Notes: generated by a model from the sequence alone, not told the origin. A stretch of 44,048 bases of DNA from Candidatus Binatia bacterium (GCA_022823055.1 JAJDXX010000110.1:1-44048); one strand, 5' to 3'; positions 35,274 through 43,140 are shown, counted from the first letter of the stretch. Numbers and translations are program-made.

Positions 35274-37559
35274 TTACTTCCCGGCTTCCCGGAGCGCCCG
35301 CAGCACGTTCTCGGGGCTCAGCGGGAGCCTGCGGACGCGCACGCCGGTGGCGTTGTAGATGGCGTTGGCGATGCAGGCCATGGGCGGCACCGAGCCGATC
35401 TCGCCCGCTCCCTTGGTGCCGTAGGGTCCGGCGCCCGGGTAGCCCGACACGGTGACGGCCTCGATGCGCGGCAGCATGTTGATGGTCGGCATCAGGTAGT
35501 CGACGAAGGTCGGGTTGAGGGTCCGCCCGTCGCTGTCGTGCACCACCTGCTCGCACAGCGCCTGACCCAGGCTCATGGCCGCGGCGCCTTCGATCTGGCC
35601 TTCCACCGCCTTGGGGTGCACCACGAAGCCCACGTCGTGCACGGCCACGTACTTCAGCACCTTGACGTTTCCGGTGTCGGTGTCCACCTCCACCATGGCG
35701 GCGTGGGTGGTGAAGGGCTGGGAGCTGCCGGTCTCGCGCTCGTGGGCCTGGGAGGCCTTGGAGTCGAAGTAGCCGCGGCCGATGACGTCGCCGATCTCGT
35801 TGTGTCCGGCGTTGCAGACGGACGCCAGCGACACCGACCGTGACGGCGCCCCCTTCACCTGGATTTGCCTGTCGACGATCTCCAGGTCTTCCGGGCTGGC
35901 CTCGAGCTGGCCCGCGGCCATGCGCAGGATCTGGTCGCGGGCGTCCTCGGCCGCCAGCTTGACGGCGTTGCCGGAAACCAGCATCGAGCGGCTGCCCACC
36001 GTGCCCGCGTCCCACGGGCTCGCGTCCGTGTCCACGTTGAGCACGGTGACGTCGTCGGTGGGGATCCCGAGCACCTCGGCCACGATCATGGGGATGCCGA
36101 ACGGGGCGGCGGTGCCATAGTCCACCTTGCCGATGTGCACGGTGGCGGAACCGTCCTCGTTCATCTTCACCACGGCGCCGCCGCCGGGTCCCGAGCCCTC
36201 GATCCACGCCCCGGTGGCGAAGCCGATGCCCTGGTTCTTTTCGAGCTGGATCTTGCCCCAGCCGATCTTCTCCTTGGCGAGGTTCAGGGTCTCGGCCAGC
36301 GAGCTGTCGCGCAGCTTGGGGACGCCGACGATGCTGTCGCCCTTCTCGGGCACGTTTTTCAGCCGGAACTCGATGGGGTCCATGCCCAACTCGGCGGCGA
36401 TGGAATCCATGTGGGACTCCATGGCGAAGGTGGCCTGGGGGCCGCCCGGGCCGCGCACCGGACCGCATACCTGCTTGTTGGTGTAGACGGTGAAGCCGTC
36501 CATGTGGATGTTGGGCAGCCGGTACCAACCGCCCACCATCTGGGTGCAGCGGCCGCCGGCCTGGTTGCCGAAGCCCGAGTAGCCGCCGGCGTCGTACACT
36601 ACCTTGCCCTGGCGTGCCACCAGCGTGCCGTCCTTCTTGGCGCCGGTTTTGATCCAGATCTTGCAGCCGGAGCGGATGGTGGTGGAGATGGTCTCTTCCG
36701 CCTTGTCCATGACGATCATCACCGGCTGCTTGGCGGTCAGCGCCAGCAGCGCGCAGATGGGCTCCAGCCCGGCGCTGGAGGTGACCCCGCTGCCCTTGCC
36801 GCCGAAGCCGCCGCCGATGCCGGTGGAGATGACCCGCACGCTGTTGAGCGGCAGCCCGGTCAGGCTGGCGACCTCCGTGCGCACCGGGAACGGCGCCTGG
36901 GCGTTGGCCCACACGGTGATGCGGCCGTCCTCCTCGGGCCGGGCCGCGGCGATGCGCGGCTCCAGGTACTGGGGATGGATCATCTTGGTCTCGTAGACTT
37001 CGTCCACCACCACGTCGGCTTCCGCCATGCCCGCCTCGGCGTCGCCGATGTTCACCCCGGTGTAGCCGCAGACGTTCTTGACCTGGACGCCTTCCGGCAG
37101 GTTCTTGGGCAGGGGCATGTCCTCGTGGAGGGTGGGCGCCGACTCCAGCATGGTCTCTTCGGGATCCACCACCACCGGCAGCGGCTCGTAGGTCACCTTG
37201 ATCTTCTTGAGCGCTTCCTTGACCAGCGCCTGGCTGTCCGCCGCCACCGCCGCCACCGGGTCGCCCATGTAGCGGACCTTGTCCTTGGCGAGGATGTAGC
37301 GGTCGATGTACGAGCGGCCGTAGCGTACGTCCGGCGCATCCGCAGCGGTCACCACCGCGCGCACGCCGGGGATGGCCTTGGCCTCGCTGGTGTCGATGCC
37401 GACGATTTTCGCGTGGGCATGCTCGCTCCGGAGCACGCCGCCGCTGAGGGCGTCGGGCAGGTTCAGGTCGATGCCGTAGACGCCCTTGCCGACCACCCGC
37501 TCGACCCCGCCCTTGCGGGGCATGTCGGTTCCCAGGACGGTGTATTCAGCCTTTGCCAT
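35274..37559 (-). CDS. Molybdenum hydroxylase, molybdopterin-binding large subunit
   Basis: A 761-residue xanthine dehydrogenase/CO dehydrogenase-family Mo subunit. Motifs in order: GIDLNLPDALSGGVLRSEHAHA, GGFGGKGS, the substrate-channel loop RGPGGPQATFAMES, and catalytic Glu in GTKGAGEIGSVPP near the C-terminus. The segment usually reading GQG is KVDYGTAAPFG here, a divergence at a position facing Mo. Start ATG 37559 (MAKAEYTVLG). The usual gene order, FAD, FeS, Mo, is kept. Confidence 0.92.
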   Translation of the reverse strand: MAKAEYTVLGTDMPRKGGVERVVGKGVYGIDLNLPDALSGGVLRSEHAHAKIVGIDTSEAKAIPGVRAVVTAADAPDVRYGRSYIDRYILAKDKVRYMGDPVAAVAADSQALVKEALKKIKVTYEPLPVVVDPEETMLESAPTLHEDMPLPKNLPEGVQVKNVCGYTGVNIGDAEAGMAEADVVVDEVYETKMIHPQYLEPRIAAARPEEDGRITVWANAQAPFPVRTEVASLTGLPLNSVRVISTGIGGGFGGKGSGVTSSAGLEPICALLALTAKQPVMIVMDKAEETISTTIRSGCKIWIKTGAKKDGTLVARQGKVVYDAGGYSGFGNQAGGRCTQMVGGWYRLPNIHMDGFTVYTNKQVCGPVRGPGGPQATFAMESHMDSIAAELGMDPIEFRLKNVPEKGDSIVGVPKLRDSSLAETLNLAKEKIGWGKIQLEKNQGIGFATGAWIEGSGPGGGAVVKMNEDGSATVHIGKVDYGTAAPFGIPMIVAEVLGIPTDDVTVLNVDTDASPWDAGTVGSRSMLVSGNAVKLAAEDARDQILRMAAGQLEASPEDLEIVDRQIQVKGAPSRSVSLASVCNAGHNEIGDVIGRGYFDSKASQAHERETGSSQPFTTHAAMVEVDTDTGNVKVLKYVAVHDVGFVVHPKAVEGQIEGAAAMSLGQALCEQVVHDSDGRTLNPTFVDYLMPTINMLPRIEAVTVSGYPGAGPYGTKGAGEIGSVPPMACIANAIYNATGVRVRRLPLSPENVLRALREAGK

Positions 37560-37625
37560 GGGTCTTAACTCCTTCCATCCTTTCGGGACATTCGCCCGGG
37601 GTCCACGTCGCGATGGAACCCGCAG

Positions 37626-37646
37626 GGGGCGACCGCCGGTCGCCCC
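37626..37646. repeat. Hairpin between 2Fe-2S and Mo subunit genes
   Basis: GGGGCGACC-gcc-GGTCGCCCC has nine-base perfect arms and a three-base loop. It lies in the 101-base gap inside the operon. Its core (aggggcgacc with its mirror) looks like a further short dispersed repeat type, or an mRNA processing stem. Confidence 0.75.
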
Positions 37647-37660
37647 TACCGATTCGGCTC

Positions 37661-38128
37661 CTACGCCATCCGCTTGGCGGCCAGTTCGACGGCGTCGAAG
37701 ATCTTCGTGTAGCCCGTGCACCGGCAGATGTTTCCGGAGATGGCCTCCTCGACATCCTCGGCCGTGGGGCTCTTGGTGCGGTCCAGCAGGGCCTTGAGGG
37801 AGACGATGAAGCCAGGCGTGCAGTAGCCGCACTGCACCGCGCCGGTGTCGATGAAGGCCTGCTGCACCGGGTGCAGCTCGTCGCCGTCGGCGATGCCCTC
37901 CACCGTGACCAGGTCGGCCCCTGCCGCGTCCGCTCCCAGCACCACGCAGGAGTTCACCGGCTTGCCGTCCATGATGATGGTGCAGGCGCCGCACTCGCCC
38001 GTGTTGCAGCACAGCTTGACGCCCTTGTAGCCCAGCGTGTCGCGCAGGAAGTCCACCAGCGCGGTGGACGGCTCCAGCTCGGCCGTATGGGTGTTTCCGT
38101 TTACCGTGAGTTTGATCTCCAGGCCCAT
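37661..38128 (-). CDS. Molybdenum hydroxylase, 2Fe-2S subunit
   Basis: A 155-residue electron-transfer subunit. The N-terminal plant-type ferredoxin cluster is CNTGECGACT with a later Cys; the second cluster domain has CGYCTPGF and ICRCTGY. It starts at ATG 38128 (MGLEIKLTVNG), overlapping the FAD subunit stop as TGATG. An in-frame upstream ATG would overlap that gene further and is rejected. Confidence 0.95.
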   Translation of the reverse strand: MGLEIKLTVNGNTHTAELEPSTALVDFLRDTLGYKGVKLCCNTGECGACTIIMDGKPVNSCVVLGADAAGADLVTVEGIADGDELHPVQQAFIDTGAVQCGYCTPGFIVSLKALLDRTKSPTAEDVEEAISGNICRCTGYTKIFDAVELAAKRMA

Positions 38129-38997
38129 CAGGCCACCTCCTTGCCAGTCAACGCTTGCCAGCACTGTTCCAGCCCCCGGCGGGTCAGCGCGTCGACGATC
38201 CAGCCGCGGTACTCTCCGCTGCTGCGCTGGTCGGTAATGGGGCTCGACTCCGAAGCCGCGCTCGCCCCCGCTTCCTTGACCAGGGCGGCGTCCAGCGCCT
38301 TGCCCGAAACCAGCGCCTCGGTTTTCGGGGCGCGGACGGGTGTGGGCGCCACTGCCCCCAGGCCGATGCGGACGTCGTCCAGGGCGCTCTTGTCAGCGTT
38401 GGCCGTGGCCATCACCGCCACCCCCACCATGGCGATGTCCATGGGGCCGCGCACCGCGTGCTTGAGGTAGACGGCGTGGCTGCCGTCGGCGGGGTAGGGC
38501 ACGTTGATGCCCGTCAGCAGGCCCTTGGAGCCCAAGCTCGTCTCGCCCGGCCCCTTGAAGAACGCGCTGAACGGCTCGGTGCGGGCGCCGTCGGAGAAGG
38601 TCACCTCGGCCTCGGCCTCCAGCACCAGCAGCGGCGCCAGGGTCTCGCCGGAAGGAGAGGCCCGGCAGATGTTGCCGCCGATGGTGGCCGTGTTCCGGAT
38701 CTGCAGCGAGGCGAACTGGTGCGCCGCCGACCAAAGGAGCGGCAGCCGCTTGCGCACGAGCTCGCTCTCCTCGAGCTCATGGATGGTGGCCAGCGGGCCG
38801 ATGTGGACGCCGCCGTTGCTCTCGCGGATGGCGTTCAGGTCCGGAATGCGCTTGATGTTCACCAGGCACCCCGGCTCGTCGCTGTACTTGATGTCCACCA
38901 TCACGTCGGTGCCGCCGGCGATAACCTCCGCCTGCTCGCCGTGCTGGTCCAGCAGCGAAAGCGCCTCGTCAACGGTCTTGGGTTCGAAGTAGTCCAT
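38128..38997 (-). CDS. Molybdenum hydroxylase, FAD-binding subunit
   Basis: A 289-residue CoxM/XdhB-like medium subunit, first gene of the operon. The FAD motifs are AEVIAGGTDVMVDIK and IRNTATIGGNICRASPSGE, followed by a C-terminal CO-dehydrogenase flavoprotein domain. Electrons would pass from Mo through the 2Fe-2S clusters to this FAD. The upstream gap 38998-39367 holds a repeat and the divergent cupin promoter. Confidence 0.94.
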   Translation of the reverse strand: MDYFEPKTVDEALSLLDQHGEQAEVIAGGTDVMVDIKYSDEPGCLVNIKRIPDLNAIRESNGGVHIGPLATIHELEESELVRKRLPLLWSAAHQFASLQIRNTATIGGNICRASPSGETLAPLLVLEAEAEVTFSDGARTEPFSAFFKGPGETSLGSKGLLTGINVPYPADGSHAVYLKHAVRGPMDIAMVGVAVMATANADKSALDDVRIGLGAVAPTPVRAPKTEALVSGKALDAALVKEAGASAASESSPITDQRSSGEYRGWIVDALTRRGLEQCWQALTGKEVA

Positions 38998-39116
38998 GGA
39001 TTCCTGCTCCCGGCTGTGGTGTTCAAATGTCTTGCGCCCGTATACCTGTGGCTTCTCTTAGCCCAGTCGGATGGCGGATGGCAAGAAGTGTCGGTCGAGT
39101 GCTCCAAACCCGTAAG

Positions 39117-39216
39117 CGTCATTCCCGCGAAACAGGCTGTGTCAAACAGGCTGTGCCAAAACTCATGAGGCAGAGACCCCCCCGAGTCGTCATTCCCGCG
39201 GAAGCGGGAATCCAGG
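39117..39216. repeat. Composite repeat, half copy in the FAD-subunit / cupin divergent gap
   Basis: An outer module with a small internal duplication (caggctgtgtcaaa, caggctgtgccaaa) at 39117-39187 leads into a single stem arm, 39188-39216. The rest of the 370-base gap shows no gene; a good AGGAGG ribosome site for the next gene lies at 39355-39360. Confidence 0.85.
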
Positions 39217-39367
39217 GGTTGGGTGGGGCCAGGGAAGGCATAGCGGACGAGTGCCGTCTGTCGGGGCGAGGGTTCCAGTTGACCGGCCGCGGTGTTATTG
39301 TCGTGACGGGTCTCGGGCGCCGCCCACTGGCGCACCATCACGCGGGTTCCATTCAGGAGGAACGGTC

Positions 39368-40381
39368 ATGGCGAAGGACAGCACCGAGTATCGCGAGCAC
39401 TGGGGCAGGGAAGGGTTCGCGGGGACGGGGGTGAACGTCATGCGTACGCACCACAGCCCCGACTTCCTTTCGGTCACGGGTCCGCACGTGCCGCACCGGC
39501 TGAACGTCGCCGCGGTGGCGTTGCCGGATCGGGAAGATGCGGAAGCGTTGCCGGTACCCATCGAGTCGGGACGCACCGGCGTCCGGCTCAGCGTGTCCGG
39601 CCGCGCCCACCCGATGCCGTTCGTGCTGTCCAACGTGGAGGCCGACGAGGTGCATTTCGTGCAGGAGGGGGAGCTGGAGTTCCGCACTGCCTACGGCACC
39701 ATCACCGGCGAGCCGGGCGACTTCGTGGTGATTCCCCGCGGCATCCCCTACCGCGTCCTGCCCCTGGCGGGCCCGAGCCTCTCGGTCATCGTCGAGACCC
39801 CTGGCGCGCTCCGCTTCGAGCCCTCGCCGTCCTTCGGCTCCGGGCTCCGGCGCGCGGTGTTGAGCGAGGACGAAGCCCGGGACGTGGAGACGGAGTGGCT
39901 GCTCAAGTGCTTCGACGGCGTCACCCGCTACGTCAAGCCCACGAACCCGCTGGCCACCCAGTCCTTCGCCGACGGCCCCAGCCCGGTGTGGAAACTCAAC
40001 CTCAGGGACGTCCCCACCGATCCCAACGGTCCGCCCGTCCAGTTCATCGCCTCGCCCGGCCGGGACGAGCTGTTCTACAACCTGAGCGCGCGCCACCGGC
40101 GGCGCCCGCCCATCCATAACAACGTCGACTACGACGAGCTGATCTTCTACTTCGAGGGCCCGGGTGCCTGGGGCGGCGTGGACGAGCCGGGCATGCTGAC
40201 CGTAGTGCCCAAGGGCGTCATCCACCACGGCCCGTCCGAGGACGTGCCCGAGGGCTACTACGCCTGGATGCTGGAGTCGCGCTGCACCCTGCGTCTTACC
40301 GCCGCCGCCGCCGCCGCCGCGGAACTCATGGAGACCGACCTGTACGGCCCCCATGGCGACGGGAGAGAAGAGCCCCGCTGA
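39368..40381 (+). CDS. Homogentisate 1,2-dioxygenase-like cupin protein
   Basis: A 337-residue protein with homogentisate dioxygenase-like blocks: DEVHFVQEGELEFRTAYGT, GDFVVIPRGIPYRV, then PPIHNNVDYDELIFYFEG and VPKGVIHHGP, supplying His-Glu-His type iron ligands. It is about 100 residues shorter than true homogentisate dioxygenase, so another ring-cleaving or unknown reaction is likely. ATG 39368 has AGGAGG seven bases upstream. Near the C-terminus, (GCC)6GCG at 40301-40321 encodes seven alanines. No other tyrosine-pathway gene is nearby. Confidence 0.8.
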   Translation: MAKDSTEYREHWGREGFAGTGVNVMRTHHSPDFLSVTGPHVPHRLNVAAVALPDREDAEALPVPIESGRTGVRLSVSGRAHPMPFVLSNVEADEVHFVQEGELEFRTAYGTITGEPGDFVVIPRGIPYRVLPLAGPSLSVIVETPGALRFEPSPSFGSGLRRAVLSEDEARDVETEWLLKCFDGVTRYVKPTNPLATQSFADGPSPVWKLNLRDVPTDPNGPPVQFIASPGRDELFYNLSARHRRRPPIHNNVDYDELIFYFEGPGAWGGVDEPGMLTVVPKGVIHHGPSEDVPEGYYAWMLESRCTLRLTAAAAAAAELMETDLYGPHGDGREEPR

Positions 40382-40424
40382 ATCGGTTGGCGGAAGGCAG
40401 GGTTGTCCTCACTTGGGGACGTGT

Positions 40425-40661
40425 CTACTTGTCGTTGGCCTCCCCACCGAACGACTTGTCGAGTTTGTCGAGAACGCGCAGTCCCTCTTCTACGGAACCA
40501 CGGGCAGCCAACGCCCGGAAACGGGTCTCCGCATCGTGCTGCGCGATGGCGATTGTAGAGAGTTCCTCCACCAGCTTGTTCACGCTCATGCGCCGACTTT
40601 TGGCGATCTCCTTCAGTCGGCCGTGGGTATCATCAGGCAACCGGATGGTCACTGTCGACAT
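40425..40661 (-). CDS. Ribbon-helix-helix antitoxin (VapB-like)
   Basis: A 78-residue protein whose first 45 residues (MSTVTIRLPDDTHGRLKEIA, then KLVEEL) form a ribbon-helix-helix DNA-binding domain; the rest is a charged tail expected to bind the toxin. Its GGAGG site lies inside the toxin's last codons, with a three-base gap to the toxin stop. It is second in the operon, the reverse of usual vapBC order. It probably autoregulates through the palindrome at 41106-41118. Confidence 0.85.
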   Translation of the reverse strand: MSTVTIRLPDDTHGRLKEIAKSRRMSVNKLVEELSTIAIAQHDAETRFRALAARGSVEEGLRVLDKLDKSFGGEANDK

Positions 40662-40664
40662 CTT

Positions 40665-41084
40665 TCATTCCTCCGCGATCAAGTGACTAGGGGTGAGCAC
40701 ACGCAACCCGGGGAAACGCAGTTCCGTCCGAGAGAAATCGCGTTGATTGTGGGTGACAATAATTTCGGCTCCTCCGGCTACGGCAAGCTCGATCAAATGA
40801 TTGTCCGCTTCGTCCGGCAGATTCGGTCGCCATAGGTAGTACACGCGCACCCAACGACAACGGCTCGCAAAAGCCGCCCACAAAACCCGGCGCTCCTCTT
40901 CCGTGATCCGGGAATGACCGACGATGTCCGATCGAGACAACACCGCTTCGTGTTCAAGAAACAGAGCTTGACTCATCAACGGGTCGTATTCGCCGAGCAG
41001 GCAACGCCGGATCACTTCCCGGCTGGCACCCTCGGGACTCAACACGGCAGATACCAGGACATTTGTGTCCACCACCACGCGCAT
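40665..41084 (-). CDS. PIN-domain toxin (VapC-like)
   Basis: A 139-residue PIN-domain endoribonuclease of the TIGR00305/COG1569 type. It keeps acidic catalytic residues: VVVDTNVLVSAVL (Asp6), a central Glu (EHEAVL), LPDEADNHLIELAVAGGAEI and IVTHNQRDF. It would cleave RNA when free of the antitoxin. The ATG at 41084 has no ribosome site, and its promoter ends only five bases upstream, so the mRNA is probably leaderless. Confidence 0.87.
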   Translation of the reverse strand: MRVVVDTNVLVSAVLSPEGASREVIRRCLLGEYDPLMSQALFLEHEAVLSRSDIVGHSRITEEERRVLWAAFASRCRWVRVYYLWRPNLPDEADNHLIELAVAGGAEIIVTHNQRDFSRTELRFPGLRVLTPSHLIAEE

Positions 41085-41089
41085 TCTTT

Positions 41090-41119
41090 ATGATAGCGTA
41101 TATGCTGTCACCGTGACAA
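41090..41119 (-). promoter_or_regulatory. Sigma70-like promoter of the toxin-antitoxin pair
   Basis: On the minus strand, TTGTCA (41119-41114) is followed after 18 bases by TATCAT (41095-41090). The expected transcription start falls at or within a base or two of the toxin ATG at 41084. Confidence 0.6.
41106..41118. promoter_or_regulatory. Palindromic operator candidate over the toxin-antitoxin -35
   Basis: TGTCAC-C-GTGACA, six-base perfect arms, overlaps the -35 element. A bound RHH antitoxin would block the promoter, as expected for autoregulation. Confidence 0.55.
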
Positions 41120-41263
41120 CTTGGCCGGCGTTGAATCCGCCGGCCGAACTGGACTACCCTTTGGACCGGCTACGGGTCGCCTGAAGGAGGGTTTCTTGGG
41201 CACGAGGTTGAACGCAATCGACGCATACCGACATCTCGGGTTCGTTTTCGGCGGGTCGGGAGG

Positions 41264-42505
41264 GTGCCGGCAGCGGGGGGTAGGGGTGCGGTGCGTTTAG
41301 GACGGGACGGCGGTCTGTCCTCCCTGGCCGTCCGTGATTTCCGGCTGCTGTACATCGCGCTCTTCGGCACCTCGGTCAGCTACCAGCTCCAGCGCACCAT
41401 CGAGCTGTGGCTGGTCTACGAGATCACCGGTTCGCCGCTGCTGACCGGGTTCACCGGTCTGGTCCGCGGCCTGGCCACGGTCGTGTTCCAACTGGCGGGA
41501 GGAGTCGCGGCCGACCGTATCGACCGGCGGCGGTTCGTGATCCTGGTGCAGGGCGTGAACGCCGTGATCACCCTGTCGCTGGGAACGCTGGCCCTCACCG
41601 GCCTCATCCAGGTGTGGCACATCTACCTGGCGGCATTCGTGAACTCGACCCTGACCACCGCGGCCGGGCCGGCACGGACCGCCATGATCCCGGGGCTCGT
41701 GCCAAGGGAACTGCTGGTCAACGCCTTCGCGCAGGTCGCGTCCGTGCGCAAACTGTCGCAGCTCGTCGGCCCCGCGGCCGGCGGCGTCCTGATCGGCGTC
41801 GTCGGTTCCGGATGGACCTACGGCGTGGCGTGCCTGATCTACATCGTGTCCGTCCCGATCATGGTCTGCATGCGCTACGAGTCCGGGCCGCTGGATCGGG
41901 AACAGTCCCCGGCAAAGAGCCTGTTCGAAGGCATCGCCTTCATCCGGCGCAACTCGCTGATCGTCGTCCTGCTGGTGACCGAGTTCGCCGCCGTCTTCTT
42001 CGGCAGCTACCGCGCGCTGCTGCCGATCTTCGCCGTGGCCTTAGGCTTGGGGCCGGAGGGGCTGGGCATCCTCCTGGCTGCGCCAGCGCTGGGCTCGCTC
42101 CCCGGCGTGGCCGCGATCATGTGGCTGGGGAATTTCTCGTACAAGGGGCTGTTCATCGCGTTCAGCGTCATGGCCTACGCCGGCTGCCTCTTCGGGCTGG
42201 CGTTCTCCACGTGGTTTCTCGGGTCGGTGGCGATCCTGTTCCTGGTGGGCGTCTTCGATGCCTTGCAAGCCGTGGTGCGCCAGGTCGTGATCCAGGCCCG
42301 TACCCCGGACAACCTTAGAGGACGCGCCGCCAGCTTCCAGCGCATTCTGGGCGTGGGCGCCCCCTCCCTCGGCGAGGCCCACTCGGGCGCCATCGCTGCC
42401 CTCATCGGCGCGCCCTGGACACTGATCGTCACCGCTACTGTCTGTATCGGGCTCACCGCGGGCCTCGTGGTGAAGCGGCCGGATTTGCGGGACCGGGATT
42501 TATGA
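41264..42505 (+). CDS. MFS transporter, EntS-like exporter family
   Basis: A 413-residue membrane protein with about 12 hydrophobic segments. The first block, LAVRDFRLLYIALFGTSVS, and GGVAADRIDRRRFVILVQ fit the MFS_3/EntS-like group, which includes drug and siderophore exporters. The start is uncertain: GTG 41264 gives 413 residues, and GTG 41291 removes nine. No siderophore genes are nearby, so substrate is open. A hairpin follows its end. Confidence 0.87.
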   Translation: MPAAGGRGAVRLGRDGGLSSLAVRDFRLLYIALFGTSVSYQLQRTIELWLVYEITGSPLLTGFTGLVRGLATVVFQLAGGVAADRIDRRRFVILVQGVNAVITLSLGTLALTGLIQVWHIYLAAFVNSTLTTAAGPARTAMIPGLVPRELLVNAFAQVASVRKLSQLVGPAAGGVLIGVVGSGWTYGVACLIYIVSVPIMVCMRYESGPLDREQSPAKSLFEGIAFIRRNSLIVVLLVTEFAAVFFGSYRALLPIFAVALGLGPEGLGILLAAPALGSLPGVAAIMWLGNFSYKGLFIAFSVMAYAGCLFGLAFSTWFLGSVAILFLVGVFDALQAVVRQVVIQARTPDNLRGRAASFQRILGVGAPSLGEAHSGAIAALIGAPWTLIVTATVCIGLTAGLVVKRPDLRDRDL

Positions 42506-42568
42506 CCCGCACAGGCGGTAAGGGACGAGGATTTCGCCGGTTATCGTGAGAAACATGCAATCCCCTTC

Positions 42569-42595
42569 GAATGGAGACGGTGCGGGTCTCCATTC
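42569..42595 (+). terminator. Hairpin after the MFS gene, probable terminator
   Basis: GAATGGAGAC and GTCTCCATTC are perfect ten-base arms around a seven-base loop. A short, broken T-rich tail (ttattctt) follows after cccggg, so termination is likely but the T-tract is weak. Confidence 0.6.
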
Positions 42596-42692
42596 CCGGG
42601 TTATTCTTGCAAATCCGGCACGTCACTCCAGAATTGCAAGGTTGGCAGTGCTCTTGGGTGAAACTGGAAGTCGGTCGTGGGACTTGCGAGAT

Positions 42693-42736
42693 GTTGTCTA
42701 ACAGACTAAACTAATCAGACTAAGTCAGGAGACAAC
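42693..42736 (+). promoter_or_regulatory. Operator cluster before the Phd-type antitoxin
   Basis: GTTGTCT at 42693-42699 and AGACAAC at 42730-42736 are perfect inverted arms bracketing two direct copies of CAGACTAA (42702-42709 and 42716-42723, 14-base period). GTCT-AAC-AGAC (42696-42706) is a further small palindrome. AGGAG at 42727-42731 is the ribosome site. This is the layout expected for antitoxin autorepression. Confidence 0.6.
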
Positions 42737-42982
42737 ATGCGTACCGTCAACATGCACGAAGCCAAGACCCACCTTTCGCGTCTCGTCGAGGCTGCCGCCA
42801 ACGGCGAGCCCTTCATCATCGCACGCGCGGGCAAGCCGGTGGTGAAGGTGATCGCGGTGGAAGCTCCAGAATCGGGATCGATACGCCGAATCGGTTTTCT
42901 CGACGGACAAATTTCCGTGCCGGAAGACTTTGACCGCATGGGCTCCACCGAGATCGAGACGCTGTTCGAGGGCAAGGAGTGA
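42737..42982 (+). CDS. Phd/YefM-type antitoxin
   Basis: An 81-residue antitoxin. MRTVNMHEAKTHLSRLVEAA and GEPFIIARAGKPVVKV are the Phd/YefM DNA-binding fold; the C-terminal tail (FLDGQISVPEDFDRMG, EIETLFEGKE) is the usual PIN-toxin-binding segment of this VapB type. The stop overlaps a toxin GTG as GTGA, but that toxin is broken, leaving this antitoxin orphaned. Confidence 0.92.
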   Translation: MRTVNMHEAKTHLSRLVEAAANGEPFIIARAGKPVVKVIAVEAPESGSIRRIGFLDGQISVPEDFDRMGSTEIETLFEGKE

Positions 42983-43047
42983 ATCTCCTCCTGGACACGA
43001 ATGAGTATAATATAACTAACACACGGAAAATATTGCGTTTTCTTTAA
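42979..43047 (+). pseudogene. PIN toxin (VapC) remnant
   Basis: GTG 42979 starts (V/M)NLLLDTNEYNITNTRK and stops at TAA 43045-43047 after 22 residues. NLLLDTN is the first strand and first catalytic Asp of PIN toxins of Phd-VapC pairs. From about 43003 the sequence turns AT-rich and has no PIN similarity. The toxin was cut by deletion or insertion. Confidence 0.8.
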
Positions 43048-43140
43048 GCCTCCGCTCCCGCCGTAAGCGAATCGCAAGCGGTTTGAATACAACAAACGCG
43101 TCGGTCAGCGCGTGTCCGTCTCGTTTCTTCGGCTTCGGAC

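Noticed and set aside
33889..36912. A continuous minus-strand frame that would fuse the MFS transporter to upstream sequence
   Set aside because: The upstream part is the Mo subunit gene read in the wrong frame. The transporter starts at 35238 and the Mo subunit ends at 35274 in another frame.
1..39216. Dispersed gggaatccagg repeats considered as CRISPR repeats
   Set aside because: Copies are kilobases apart, not regularly spaced, have no unique spacers, and no cas genes are present.
40301..40321. (GCC)6GCG alanine tract considered as a regulatory microsatellite
   Set aside because: It is in frame in a variable C-terminal region and only seven codons long; noted with the cupin protein and not scored separately.
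41264..42505. EntS-like exporter considered as evidence for a siderophore locus
   Set aside because: No siderophore biosynthesis or receptor gene is present. The isochorismate synthase in this window is coupled to menD and belongs to menaquinone synthesis.
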